A stretch of DNA of 64,000 nt from positions 1,612,001 to 1,676,000 of the forward strand of contig NZ_CP047357.1 of NCBI RefSeq assembly GCF_030408835.1, given 5' to 3'. The notes below the pieces were generated by a model. That model worked only from the letters and a program-made list of their open reading frames with translations, had not been told where the DNA came from and ran no database searches. The number at the start of each line of letters is the position of its first letter. The first letter of the stretch is position 1. This DNA is from Corynebacterium freneyi (lineage in GTDB: Bacteria; Actinomycetota; Actinomycetes; Mycobacteriales; Mycobacteriaceae). Position numbers and translations under genes: made by a program. Positions 18,845-26,401 of this stretch are shown piece after piece.

Positions 18845-20394
18845 TCGATGTTTCGGAGCGCGGCCGGGCCATTCTCCGTCTCGCCGCCGCGGCGCTCGGC
18901 GGTGCCTTCGTGGCGTGGTCGTTTCAGCCGGTGGGCCTGTGGTGGCTGAGCTGGGTCGGTGTGGCGATGTTGTTCGTCGCGCTGCTCGGCCGGCCGTCGT
19001 GGCGCATCACCGTCGGCATGGCGGTGTTGTGGGGGTTCACGACGGCGATGATCGCGTTGCCGTGGATTTCCGAGTTCGTCGGCGCGATGCCGTATGTGGC
19101 GTTGTCGGTGACGCTGGGCCTGATGCAGATCCCGGGCATTTTGCTCGCGCGGTTCATTCTCGGCGCGGACCTGCCGTGGCCTGCCCGGGCGGTGGGCGCG
19201 GCGGCGGCGCTGTTGGCGGGCGAGGCGTTGTTGGCGCGGTGGCCGTTCGGCGGTTTCCCGTGGTTGCGGGTCGGTTGGGGGCAGATCGGTGGTCCGCTTG
19301 ACGACGCCGCCGTCCTCGGTGGAGTGGCGTTCGTCGGTTTTTTGGCGGTGGTGGCCGCTGCGGGGGTCGCGTCGGTCGTCGTCAAGCAATGGGTGACGGG
19401 CGCCGTGCTGATCCTGGTGCCGCTGGCCATCGGCGTGGTGGCGCAGCCGGCGACGGGCGAGGACGTCGACACGGTGCGCATCGCGGCGGTGCAGGGCAAC
19501 GTGCCGCGGCTGGGCATGGATTTCAATGCGCAGCGGCGGGCCGTGCTGGAAAACCACGCCAACGCGACGCGCGACCTGGCCGCACGGGTGCGCGACGGCG
19601 TCGAACCGCGGCCGGACCTGGTGGTGTGGCCGGAGAACTCGTCGGACGTCAGCCCGTTCACCGACGCGGAGGCGGCGCGGATCATCGACGCGGCGGCGAA
19701 GGACATCGACGCCCCGATCATCGTGGGCACCTTCACCTACGACGACGGCGTTCAGAACACGATGGTGCTGTGGGACCCCGACACCGGGCCCGTCGACGGC
19801 GGGCGCCACGAGAAGATCTACCTGCAGCCCTTCGGCGAAACGATGCCGTTTCGCGATCTGCTGCGGCACATCACGCCGCTGGTCGACCGCGCCGGCGACA
19901 TGACGCCCGGCTCCGGCGACGGGGTCATCGAGATCGACTCGATCGGCCTGGGCATCGCCACCTGCTACGAGGTCGTGTTCGACCCGGCGTTCCGCGACGC
20001 GGTGAACAACGGCGCGACGATCCTGGCCACCCCGACGAACAACGCCACCTTCGGGTACACCGACATGACGTACCAGCAGCTGGCGATGAGCCGGATGCGG
20101 GCCATCGAGTTCGACCGCGCCGTCATCGTGGCCGCGACCAGCGGCGTCAGCGCCATCGTCGCCCCCGACGGGACGGTGGAGCAGGAGACGGGGATCTTCG
20201 AGCAGCAGGTGCTCACGGCCGACCTGCCGCTGCGGGATCATCTCACCCCGGCCGCCCGGTATGGTGGGACGATGGAGTGGGCCATCGTCGCCCTCGCCGC
20301 GTTCGCGCTGATCGCAGCCGTGCGTCGTGCCATGGGCGCGGCGTCCGCGGCCCGCGAGGCCGAGCACCAGCAGGATTCCCATAAGGAGCGATAG
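18841..20394 (+). CDS. lnt: Apolipoprotein N-acyltransferase
   Basis: A 517-residue membrane enzyme adding the third acyl chain to lipoproteins. The N-terminal ~180 residues hold several transmembrane segments. The periplasmic nitrilase domain follows ([17 protein letters not shown]), with the expected triad Glu265 (WPENSSD), Lys325 ([11 protein letters not shown]) and Cys375 ([10 protein letters not shown]). A last membrane helix ([15 protein letters not shown]) closes the protein. It overlaps fxsA by 4 bp and the ppm1 GTG by 1 bp. In Mycobacterium tuberculosis Lnt and Ppm1 are one polypeptide; here they are separate, as in other corynebacteria. Contains two oppositely oriented motif copies 70 bp apart (19296, 19377). 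Confidence 0.95.
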   Translation: MIDVSERGRAILRLAAAALGGAFVAWSFQPVGLWWLSWVGVAMLFVALLGRPSWRITVGMAVLWGFTTAMIALPWISEFVGAMPYVALSVTLGLMQIPGILLARFILGADLPWPARAVGAAAALLAGEALLARWPFGGFPWLRVGWGQIGGPLDDAAVLGGVAFVGFLAVVAAAGVASVVVKQWVTGAVLILVPLAIGVVAQPATGEDVDTVRIAAVQGNVPRLGMDFNAQRRAVLENHANATRDLAARVRDGVEPRPDLVVWPENSSDVSPFTDAEAARIIDAAAKDIDAPIIVGTFTYDDGVQNTMVLWDPDTGPVDGGRHEKIYLQPFGETMPFRDLLRHITPLVDRAGDMTPGSGDGVIEIDSIGLGIATCYEVVFDPAFRDAVNNGATILATPTNNATFGYTDMTYQQLAMSRMRAIEFDRAVIVAATSGVSAIVAPDGTVEQETGIFEQQVLTADLPLRDHLTPAARYGGTMEWAIVALAAFALIAAVRRAMGAASAAREAEHQQDSHKER

Positions 20395-21185
20395 TGTCCA
20401 AGCCGAGTGACAGCACCCTCGTCATCATTCCGACGTTCAACGAGCGGGAGAACCTGCCGCTCATCGTCGGTCGTCTGCGTGCGGCGCAGCCGGACGTGCA
20501 CGTCCTCGTCGTCGACGATTCCTCCCCGGACGGCACCGGCGACGTCGCCGACGAGCTCGCCGCCGAGGCGCCGGAGCACATCCACGTCCTGCATCGCGAG
20601 GGCAAGGGCGGCCTGTGGGGCGCGTATCGGGCCGGTTTCGCGTGGGGGCTGGAGCGGGATTACCAGGTGCTGTGCGAGATGGACGCCGATGGGTCGCATG
20701 CCCCGGAGCAGCTGCACCTGCTTCTCGACGAGATCGACGCGGGGGCGGATCTGGTGATCGGTTCGCGCTACGTGCCGGGTGGTTCGACGGTGAATTGGCC
20801 GGCGTCGCGGAAGATCTTGTCGCGTGGCGGCAACCTGTACATTTCGCTGCTGTTGGGTGCCGGCATCCGCGACATCACTGCAGGGTACCGCGCATTTCGC
20901 CGTGAGGTGTTGGAGACGTTGGATCTCGACTCCATCGGCAAGGAGGCGTACCTGTTCCAGACGGAGATCGGCTGGAAGACGGTGCGGGCCGGTTTCGACG
21001 TCCGCGAGGTGCCCATCACGTTCACCGAGCGCGTGTACGGCGAGTCGAAGTTGTCGGGCAGTTTCGTCACCGATTCGTTGACCGCGGTGACGTCGTGGGG
21101 TCTGGGGTACCGGGCGGGTCAGGTCCGCGACATCGCCGGCGAGATCGGGCGTCTGGCCCGGCACTCCATCAAGAAGCGGTTCTAG
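20394..21185 (+). CDS. ppm1: Polyprenol-phosphate-mannose synthase
   Basis: A 263-residue GT2 glycosyltransferase that transfers mannose from GDP-mannose to polyprenol phosphate; the product feeds lipomannan/lipoarabinomannan synthesis and protein O-mannosylation. Motifs: [15 protein letters not shown] (~10-24), [12 protein letters not shown] (~41), the metal-binding region [13 protein letters not shown] (~99-111) and [12 protein letters not shown], then the [18 protein letters not shown] region. The GTG start overlaps the lnt stop (TAGTG). It is followed by a strong hairpin terminator. Confidence 0.94.
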   Translation: MSKPSDSTLVIIPTFNERENLPLIVGRLRAAQPDVHVLVVDDSSPDGTGDVADELAAEAPEHIHVLHREGKGGLWGAYRAGFAWGLERDYQVLCEMDADGSHAPEQLHLLLDEIDAGADLVIGSRYVPGGSTVNWPASRKILSRGGNLYISLLLGAGIRDITAGYRAFRREVLETLDLDSIGKEAYLFQTEIGWKTVRAGFDVREVPITFTERVYGESKLSGSFVTDSLTAVTSWGLGYRAGQVRDIAGEIGRLARHSIKKRF

Positions 21186-21227
21186 CGCGCCGTTGCCGCA
21201 GGGTGCGGCGGTGTCGCACCGGTTTTC

Positions 21228-21287
21228 GCTTGACGACGATTCGACCCGGAAGGCCATGTGGTCTTCCGGGTCGAATCGTCGTAAAGC
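21228..21287. terminator. Bidirectional terminator built from a pair of 11-mer motifs
   Basis: Arms 21228-21252 and 21263-21287 are complementary at 24 of 25 positions with a 10-nt loop. The outer end of the left arm is GCTTGACGACG and of the right arm the complement of GCTTTACGACG. It sits between the convergent ppm1 and rbpA genes. Confidence 0.85.
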
Positions 21288-21335
21288 ACGTACGGCGTGC
21301 GCAAGGGGGTGCGGGCGCCCGCCGGGGCAGGTGGG

Positions 21336-21725
21336 TTACTTGCCCTGGGCCTCGGCGGCCTCCGCCTCCTGCTGCTGCTTGAGCAGGCGCGCGGCGTTGC
21401 GGCGGCGCTTGCGCAGCAGGTCGATGCGCTCGTCGAGCAGGACGTCGAGCTCCTCGAGGGAGCGACGCTCGCGGAGCATGTCCCAGTGGGTGCGCGGCGG
21501 CTTGACCGGCTTGGACTCGGTGCCCTCGCCCTCGACGAGCTTGCCCATCTGGCCGTTCTTGCACAGCCACTCGCCGGGGATCTCGGCATCCTCGGCGAAG
21601 GGGACCTCGAAAATGCCGTCTTCGGTCTCGTAGCGGACCATGCGGCGGGGGGCGAGGTCGTGGTCGCGGTCCGTCTCGTAGGAGACGGCGCCCATGCGGC
21701 TACCGCGGAGAACTCGATCTGCCAT
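21336..21725 (-). CDS. rbpA: RNA polymerase-binding protein RbpA
   Basis: A 129-residue actinobacterial transcription factor that binds the sigma subunit and RNA polymerase and stabilises open promoter complexes. MADRVLRGSRMGAVSYETDRDHDLAPR is the N-terminal tail and core; the basic linker (PVKPPRTHWDMLRERRS) precedes the C-terminal sigma-interaction helix (LEELDVLLDERIDLLRKRR). Cys residues of the core are fewer than in some homologues (LCKNG only), as seen in zinc-free forms. I start at 21725, preceded by GGAAGAAGGG; longer open frame upstream is shadow. A consensus TATAAT -10 (21782-21777) drives it divergently from the small zinc protein. Confidence 0.94.
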   Translation of the reverse strand: MADRVLRGSRMGAVSYETDRDHDLAPRRMVRYETEDGIFEVPFAEDAEIPGEWLCKNGQMGKLVEGEGTESKPVKPPRTHWDMLRERRSLEELDVLLDERIDLLRKRRRNAARLLKQQQEAEAAEAQGK

Positions 21726-21776
21726 GTGTGGCGGCCCTTCTTCCAAATGCTCGGGAATGGGAATCGGTGACCCTCG

Positions 21777-21809
21777 ATTATATCCCCTGGGTGCGGGACG
21801 TGCCATAAT
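21777..21809. promoter_or_regulatory. Divergent promoters for rbpA and the zinc-ribbon gene
   Basis: TATAAT at 21782-21777 (minus, perfect consensus) serves rbpA with a ~45-nt leader. CATAAT at 21804-21809 (plus) ends 6 nt before the GTG at 21816, predicting a leaderless transcript. Confidence 0.55.
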
Positions 21810-21815
21810 CCGGGC

Positions 21816-22166
21816 GTGACACTCAAAGACTCCGGCCATTGCGAATGGTGCGGCAGGGAGATCGCCCTGTCGCCCCGCGGTCGTCGCCGCAAATACTGCG
21901 ACCAGACGTGCCGCCAGCGGGCCTACGAACACCGGCGTGCCGAAGCCGGAGCCGCAGTGGCGGGCGGCGGTGCCGCGGGGGCGGGGGAGCAGGGGACCGG
22001 ACTGTCGGATGGGCGGCTGGCGGCGCTGCGTGACGGGTTGTTCGAGCTGCGTTGCGCCGCCGAGGACGTGGAGACGGCCGTGGGCGAGGGCGCCGATGCC
22101 TCGGAGGTGGCGGCCATGTGTCGCGAGCTGGTGGTCAAGGCCCGCGAGCTGGAGCATTTCCGCTGA
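21816..22166 (+). CDS. Small zinc-ribbon-like protein next to rbpA
   Basis: A 116-residue protein with a probable zinc site C9-x2-C12 ... C28-x3-C32 (HCEWCGREI and KYCDQTCRQRAYEHRR), an arrangement seen in small 'DNA-binding/zinc finger' proteins of actinobacteria. A Gly/Ala linker (45-60) leads to a C-terminal helical segment (LAALRDGLFELRCAAEDVETAV). The GTG start is 6 nt after CATAAT. It is divergent from rbpA, and a small protein gene also follows rbpA's locus in mycobacteria, which is only weak support for a link. The function is unknown; nucleic-acid binding is an inference from the cysteines. Confidence 0.75.
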   Translation: MTLKDSGHCEWCGREIALSPRGRRRKYCDQTCRQRAYEHRRAEAGAAVAGGGAAGAGEQGTGLSDGRLAALRDGLFELRCAAEDVETAVGEGADASEVAAMCRELVVKARELEHFR

Positions 22167-22294
22167 TCGCCGGACAGGGCATCTGATCGTGGAGTGATGC
22201 GGCCGCCGGATCCGCACTTTGATCGCATTGAATTCCGAGACAAACGTACTGCACTGCGGGGACGATGGCGCTTGCCGGGAACCGACGGGATACC

Positions 22295-23008
22295 ATGTCC
22301 GGTATGAATTCGGGCATGAAGAAGTCGATCGTGACGTTGGTGGCGGTGGCGGTGGTCGCTCTGGCGATCGTCATCGTCGGCCCCGTGTTGTACCGGGTCA
22401 TCACCTCGGAGGGCGTGCGCACCGGTGGCGTGGACACCGAAAACGTCCAGCCGGCCACGACGGACCGCAACGGCACGTGGGAAGTCGCGCGGTCGGGCGC
22501 CGGGACGAGCACGTCGGTGGGCTACACGTTCGACGAGTTGCTGCCGGGCAGCAGCCGCACGACGTCGGGCTCGACCCACGACGTGACCGGCACGTTCGAA
22601 ATCGCCGACGACACGCTGCAGTCGGGTTCGATCGTCGTGGACATGGAGACGCTGAAGTCCGACGACATGAAGCGCGACAACAACGTCCGCGACACCATCT
22701 TCACCACGGAGGCGTACCCGGAGGCCAAGTTCGAGGTGGCCGAGGAGACGGACCTGTCGCACGTGCCGGATGATGGCACGGCCGTCACGGTCGAGGTGCC
22801 GGGCCGCATGACCATTCGCGGCGTGACCAATGACGTCGTCGTTCCGATGCTGGTGATGCGCCACGGCGATCACGTGCTCATGTCCGGCACGTACGAGTTC
22901 AACCGCCTGGACTACAACGTGCGCACGCCTGACTTCGTCGCGGCGTCGGTCGACGAAAACGGCGAGCTGAATCTGCGCATCGTCTTGCGCAAGGTCGAGG
23001 CCGAGTAG
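22295..23008 (+). CDS. YceI family lipocalin-like exported protein
   Basis: About 237 residues. A basic start followed by a hydrophobic segment (SIVTLVAVAVVALAIVIVGPVLY) anchors or exports it; no lipobox is present. The C-terminal ~170 residues are a YceI beta-barrel: GTWEVARSGAGTSTSVGYTFDELL, VTGTFEIADD, GSIVVDMETLKSDDMKRDNNVRDTIFTTEAYPEAKFEV and VPGRMTIRGVTNDVVVPM. YceI proteins bind isoprenoid or fatty-acyl lipids. Three ATGs (22295, 22304, 22316) are possible starts; I use 22295, preceded by GACGGGA. A hairpin terminator follows at 23051. Confidence 0.88.
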   Translation: MSGMNSGMKKSIVTLVAVAVVALAIVIVGPVLYRVITSEGVRTGGVDTENVQPATTDRNGTWEVARSGAGTSTSVGYTFDELLPGSSRTTSGSTHDVTGTFEIADDTLQSGSIVVDMETLKSDDMKRDNNVRDTIFTTEAYPEAKFEVAEETDLSHVPDDGTAVTVEVPGRMTIRGVTNDVVVPMLVMRHGDHVLMSGTYEFNRLDYNVRTPDFVAASVDENGELNLRIVLRKVEAE

Positions 23009-23050
23009 ACGGCCGAGACGAAGTCGGACGGCCCGGAGAAAAGCCGTCGG

Positions 23051-23087
23051 AAGCCCTGGAGCGGATCCCGAATCCACTCCAGGGCTT
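23051..23087 (+). terminator. Hairpin terminator after the YceI gene
   Basis: AAGCCCTGGAG and CTCCAGGGCTT pair over 11 bp with a 15-nt loop, followed by TGACATTT. Confidence 0.7.
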
Positions 23088-23095
23088 TGACATTT

Positions 23096-23133
23096 CGTCA
23101 CAGTGACGTTTTGCGGAGCGGCTCCGGTATAGT
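23096..23133 (+). promoter_or_regulatory. Promoter with overlapping palindromic operator
   Basis: CGTCACAGTGACG (23096-23108) is a perfect dyad around one central base and covers the -35 position (TGACGT, 23104-23109) of a -10 TATAGT (23128-23133). It lies ~55 bp before the small membrane-protein gene, and binding there should block polymerase. Confidence 0.5.
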
Positions 23134-23187
23134 CTCCAAACGGCCCCATGGGGCGGAGTCAGCCGCTTTTCGACGAAAGAGAGTCAC

Positions 23188-23436
23188 ATGTACGAGAAGA
23201 TGCTCCTCGCACGCCGGGTTCGCATGGCACTGCTGATCGTCTTCATTCTTTTCGTCGCCTGGAAGCAGATGTGGTTGCTCGTCGCGATCGGGGCGGGACT
23301 CATGGCGCTGACGGTGTGGCAGACGAAGCGACTGCGCGAGGAGATCGCCGTGCGCACCGCGGCGGACCACGCCGGCGTTCCGTACGGCGCGGCGGCCAAC
23401 GTCGCAGACGAAGACACGGAAAGCCGCGCACGCTAG
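23188..23436 (+). CDS. Small membrane protein of unknown function
   Basis: An 82-residue protein. A basic N-terminus (MYEKMLLARRVRM) is followed by two hydrophobic segments (ALLIVFILFVAWKQM and WLLVAIGAGLMALTVWQ), then a charged cytoplasmic tail (TKRLREEIAVRTAADH). The ATG is well supported by AAAGAGAG 6 nt upstream and a promoter at 23128 with an operator-like palindrome. No family recognised. It is monocistronic: a promoter-like region and repeats follow it. Confidence 0.7.
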   Translation: MYEKMLLARRVRMALLIVFILFVAWKQMWLLVAIGAGLMALTVWQTKRLREEIAVRTAADHAGVPYGAAANVADEDTESRAR

Positions 23437-23613
23437 ACGACGGACACGCGGGACGTCGCCGAGCGCTCGGGGCGACACGGGGTGGCACACGCACCGGACA
23501 GCGCGTTCACCGGACAACACGCGCCGGACAGCGCGTGCACCGGGAGCAGGAACCCACAGCAAGAACCCCCGCAGGCAAGCGCCCCTTTCGTCAGATGTCC
23601 GATAATATACATT
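23437..23613. other. Non-coding stretch with short direct repeats
   Basis: Contains direct copies of GCACCGGACAGCGCGT (23491), CACCGGACAACACGC (23508) and GCGCCGGACAGCGCGT (23521), then the A+T-rich dyad at 23596. Together with the short ORF at 23614 this fills the 314 bp before the PhzF gene. Confidence 0.5.
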
Positions 23614-23619
23614 ATGACA
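23596..23619. promoter_or_regulatory. A+T-rich dyad over a putative promoter
   Basis: TGTC-CG-ATAAT-ATAC-ATTAT-GACA: arms TGTC..ATAAT and ATTAT..GACA are complementary with a 2-nt asymmetry. It overlaps TAATAT (23603-23608), a -10-like box 5 nt before the ATG at 23614. It is a local A+T island in G+C-rich DNA, as expected for a regulated promoter. Confidence 0.45.
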
Positions 23620-23754
23620 TTCCAGGCATTGGGGTTCTCCCCGCTCGCGGCGCCACGTCCGGCGCATCGGCAGCCGGCGCAGCCACACCTTGCACTCGCG
23701 GGATCGCCACCCACGCCCGTCGCATCCGAGTCCGTTGCTAGCCTCGTGCCATGA
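23614..23754 (+). CDS. Possible 46-residue leaderless upstream ORF
   Basis: ATG immediately downstream of a -10-like box, ending TGA with an ATGA overlap on the PhzF start codon. The product (MTFQALGFSPLAAPRPAH...) is Pro/Ala-rich with no known similarity. Its main role, if translated, may be to couple translation to phzF. Supported only by position. Confidence 0.3.
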   Translation: MTFQALGFSPLAAPRPAHRQPAQPHLALAGSPPTPVASESVASLVP

Positions 23755-24731
23755 CCGAATCGAAGGACCACGCACCGCGCCATCTGGACCTGGAGATCGC
23801 ACAGGTCGACGCTTTCACGGACCGCGTCTTCGGCGGCAACCCGGCGGCGGTCGTGCACCTGTCGGAGTGGCCGTCGGATGCGACGTTGCAGGCCATTGCG
23901 GCGGAGAACAATCTTTCGGAGACCGCGTTTCTCGTCGGTCGCATTCCCGACGACGCGCCGTCGGCCCCGTCGGCTGCGCCCGCCCATCATCTGCGATGGT
24001 TCACGCCGTCCGTCGAGGTCGATCTGTGCGGCCACGCGACCCTGGCTTCGGCCGCCCACCTCTTCGCCGCCGCCGACGCCGGCTGCTGGCATGCCGGTGC
24101 CTGCGACGGCGATGATGCGCGTGACGACGACCCCGCCCCGTCCCCGGACCGTCTCGAGTTCTGGACCCTGTCGGGATGGCTCACCGTCACCCGCACCCGA
24201 GGCACGAACGGCGGCGACGACCTGTTCACGCTCGACTTCCCCGCCGACGTGCCCACTGTCCTCGACGACGGCCCCTCGCGCGACGCCATCGCGGGCGCCT
24301 TGGGCATCGACGCGACATCGATCGTCGACACCGGATCGGGGCGAACCAAACTGCTGGTGGTCGTCGACTCCCCCGAACTCATTCGACCGCTCTCCCCCGA
24401 CTTCGCGGCGGTGGCCCGCATCGCCGACCACGGCATCATGGTCACCGCCGACGCCACGGCCATCACGGGCGGTCCCGACGCCGATCACGACGTCGTCAGC
24501 CGCTACTTCGCGCCGTCCATCGGCGTCGACGAGGACCCCGTGACGGGTTCCGCCCACTGCGTCCTCGGCCCGTACTGGTTCGACGCACTCGGCCGTGACC
24601 GGCTCACCGCCCACCAGGCCTCCGCCCGCGGCGGCGTCCTCCAGCTCGAATCGGACGGCGACCGCATCCGCATCTCCGGCCACGCCGCCCACTACCTGAC
24701 GGGCACCATTCGCGTCCCCATCCTCGATTGA
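23751..24731 (+). CDS. PhzF family isomerase-like protein
   Basis: A 326-residue member of the PhzF/diaminopimelate-epimerase-fold family. HLDLEIAQVDAFTDRVFGGNPAAVVHL begins the first half. The general-base Glu57 is in ENNLSETAFL, and RWFTPSVEVDLCGHATLASAAHL is highly diagnostic. The second half contains EDPVTGSAHCVLGPYW and ARGGVLQLE. A disordered Asp-rich insertion (~115-130) separates two strands. No phenazine genes are nearby, so the name indicates fold only and the substrate is unknown. The ATG overlaps a short upstream ORF; no good ribosome site is visible, which fits coupled or leaderless expression. Confidence 0.9.
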   Translation: MTESKDHAPRHLDLEIAQVDAFTDRVFGGNPAAVVHLSEWPSDATLQAIAAENNLSETAFLVGRIPDDAPSAPSAAPAHHLRWFTPSVEVDLCGHATLASAAHLFAAADAGCWHAGACDGDDARDDDPAPSPDRLEFWTLSGWLTVTRTRGTNGGDDLFTLDFPADVPTVLDDGPSRDAIAGALGIDATSIVDTGSGRTKLLVVVDSPELIRPLSPDFAAVARIADHGIMVTADATAITGGPDADHDVVSRYFAPSIGVDEDPVTGSAHCVLGPYWFDALGRDRLTAHQASARGGVLQLESDGDRIRISGHAAHYLTGTIRVPILD

Positions 24732-24893
24732 CGTCCCCGATTGACCTGGGGGTTTTGCTCCATTCCCGTGCCTGACCGCCCCCATCCGCGTGCTTGACCG
24801 ACCCGGGGGATTCGGCGTGTCCCCCGGGGATATCTCAGCTCGGCATCACCGGAAAAGTCTCCTTCACCGGTGTGCGCACCGTACGCAAACCTA
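24732..24893. other. Non-coding spacer before the first CNNM operon
   Basis: No coding sequence seen. Two loosely similar segments ending TTGACC(T/C/G)..GG occur at 24738-24800. The promoter for the downstream ORF lies at its right end. Confidence 0.4.
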
Positions 24894-24899
24894 TAAAAT
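24894..24899 (+). promoter_or_regulatory. -10 box of leaderless promoter upstream of CNNM pair 1
   Basis: TAAAAT, inside TATAAAAT, ends 6 nt before the ATG at 24906. It is one of the most A+T-rich -10 regions of the window. Confidence 0.55.
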
Positions 24900-24905
24900 C
24901 GACTC

Positions 24906-25061
24906 ATGCCTTCAGTGCGTTCCGAAAAGAAGCATACGCCCGCGGAGTCCACGGACGACTCCTGCGCGGCCGAGCCATCCCGAAGTCCCGGCTCCGTCCA
25001 CGCGACGGACTCCCCGATCGGCGCGGCAGGGGGTGAGCGCCGATGCTCTGGTCCGCGGTAA
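24906..25061 (+). CDS. Possible 51-residue leaderless upstream ORF
   Basis: The ATG coincides with the +1 predicted from TAAAAT. The product (MPSVRSEKKHTPAESTDDSC...) is polar and unlike known families. It overlaps the CNNM start (25043) by 19 bp in another frame. It could be a leader peptide coupling expression of the transporter; coding status is unproven. Confidence 0.35.
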   Translation: MPSVRSEKKHTPAESTDDSCAAEPSRSPGSVHATDSPIGAAGGERRCSGPR

Positions 25062-26401
25062 TCCTCCTGATCGCACTCATCGCGCTGATCCTCGCCAACG
25101 CGTTGTTCGTCGCCGTCGAGTTCTCCTACCTCACCGTCAACCGCAATGACCTGCAGCGACGCATCGACGGCGGCGACAAGACCGCGGCGCTCGTCGACAA
25201 GGCGCTGACGAAGACTTCGACGAACCTGTCCGGCGCGCAGCTGGGCATCACCGTCTCCAGTCTCGTCGCCGGATTCCTCACCGGCCCGTCCGTCGGCGTG
25301 CTCCTCCGCGAGGGGTTCGGGTTGACCGGTCTCGGTGATGGCATGGTCACCGCCATATCCACGACGGGCGCGTTCATCCTGGTCACCTTCACGCAGATGG
25401 TGTTCGGCGAACTCGTTCCCAAGAACTGGGCCATCGCCCAGCCGATGCGCGTCGCCGACCTGGTCGTGCGCCCGCAGAACGTGTTCATGTTCCTGTTCGG
25501 CTGGCTGGTGAAGATCCTCAACGGTTCCGCCAACCGCATCCTGCGCTGGCTCGGTTTCACCCCCGAAGAGGAAGCCGCCTCCGCCCGCACCGCCGAGGAA
25601 CTGCTTGCCGTGGTTTCGCGCTCCGGAGACGAGGGCACGCTGGTCGCCTCCACCGCGGAGCTCGTCGCACGCTCCATCGAGTTCGGTGACCGCACCGCGG
25701 CCGACGTCATGACCCCGCGCCCCCGCGTCCGCTTCATCGAAGACGAGACGGTGGCGCAGGCGCTCGACGCCGTCGCGGAAACCGGCCACGCCCGCTTCCC
25801 CATCTTCTCGGACAACGTCGACGACGTCACCGGCGTCATCCACTACAACCGTCTGCTCGGCGTCCCCTACGACGAGCGCGCCACCACCCCGGCAGCGTCC
25901 GTGGCGGAACCGGTGCACGTCGTCTCCGAGTCGATGACCCTCGACCCGCTCATGCGTGAACTGCGGGAAACCCCGACGCAGCTGGCCGTCGTCGTCGACG
26001 AGTACGGCGGCACCGCCGGCATCGTCACGTTGGAGGACCTCGTCGAGGAAATCGTCGGGGAGATCGACGACGAGCAGGACGGAGGGGTCCGCCTCCACCA
26101 CCGGATCGACGACTCCACGATGCTCATCTCCGGTCTCATGCGCCCCGACGAGCTCGGCGACCTCATCGACCTCGACCTCCCGGAAGGCGAGGAATCCGAC
26201 ACCATCGGCGGCCTGATCACCGAAAAGCTCGACCGCATGGCGCATGTCGGCGACGTCGTCCGGGTCGACGCCCTCGACCACGTCAATCGGGACGAAGACG
26301 ACCTGCCCACGACGGCGGAAGTCGAGCTGCGCGTGCAGAAAATGGCCCGCCGCCGCGTGGGCCGCGTCCGCGTCACCGTGACGAGGAAGGAGAACGCGTA
26401 A
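25043..26401 (+). CDS. CNNM/CorC-type membrane protein with CBS pair and CorC/HlyC domain (pair 1, long form)
   Basis: 452 residues. The N-terminal DUF21/CNNM domain (~1-200) has a leading helix (LWSAVILLIALIALILANALFVAVEFSYL) and further helices around 70-175, including the family marker GELVPKNWAIAQP. A CBS pair follows (DVMTPRPRVRFI; YGGTAGIVTLEDLVEEIVGEIDDE). The C-terminal CorC/HlyC domain ends the protein (TMLISGLMRPDELGDLIDLDLPEGEESDTIGGLI). Family members are implicated in Mg2+/Co2+ efflux or homeostasis. The stop codon directly abuts the ATG of the next CNNM gene. A short leaderless ORF overlaps its start. Confidence 0.92.
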   Translation: MLWSAVILLIALIALILANALFVAVEFSYLTVNRNDLQRRIDGGDKTAALVDKALTKTSTNLSGAQLGITVSSLVAGFLTGPSVGVLLREGFGLTGLGDGMVTAISTTGAFILVTFTQMVFGELVPKNWAIAQPMRVADLVVRPQNVFMFLFGWLVKILNGSANRILRWLGFTPEEEAASARTAEELLAVVSRSGDEGTLVASTAELVARSIEFGDRTAADVMTPRPRVRFIEDETVAQALDAVAETGHARFPIFSDNVDDVTGVIHYNRLLGVPYDERATTPAASVAEPVHVVSESMTLDPLMRELRETPTQLAVVVDEYGGTAGIVTLEDLVEEIVGEIDDEQDGGVRLHHRIDDSTMLISGLMRPDELGDLIDLDLPEGEESDTIGGLITEKLDRMAHVGDVVRVDALDHVNRDEDDLPTTAEVELRVQKMARRRVGRVRVTVTRKENA

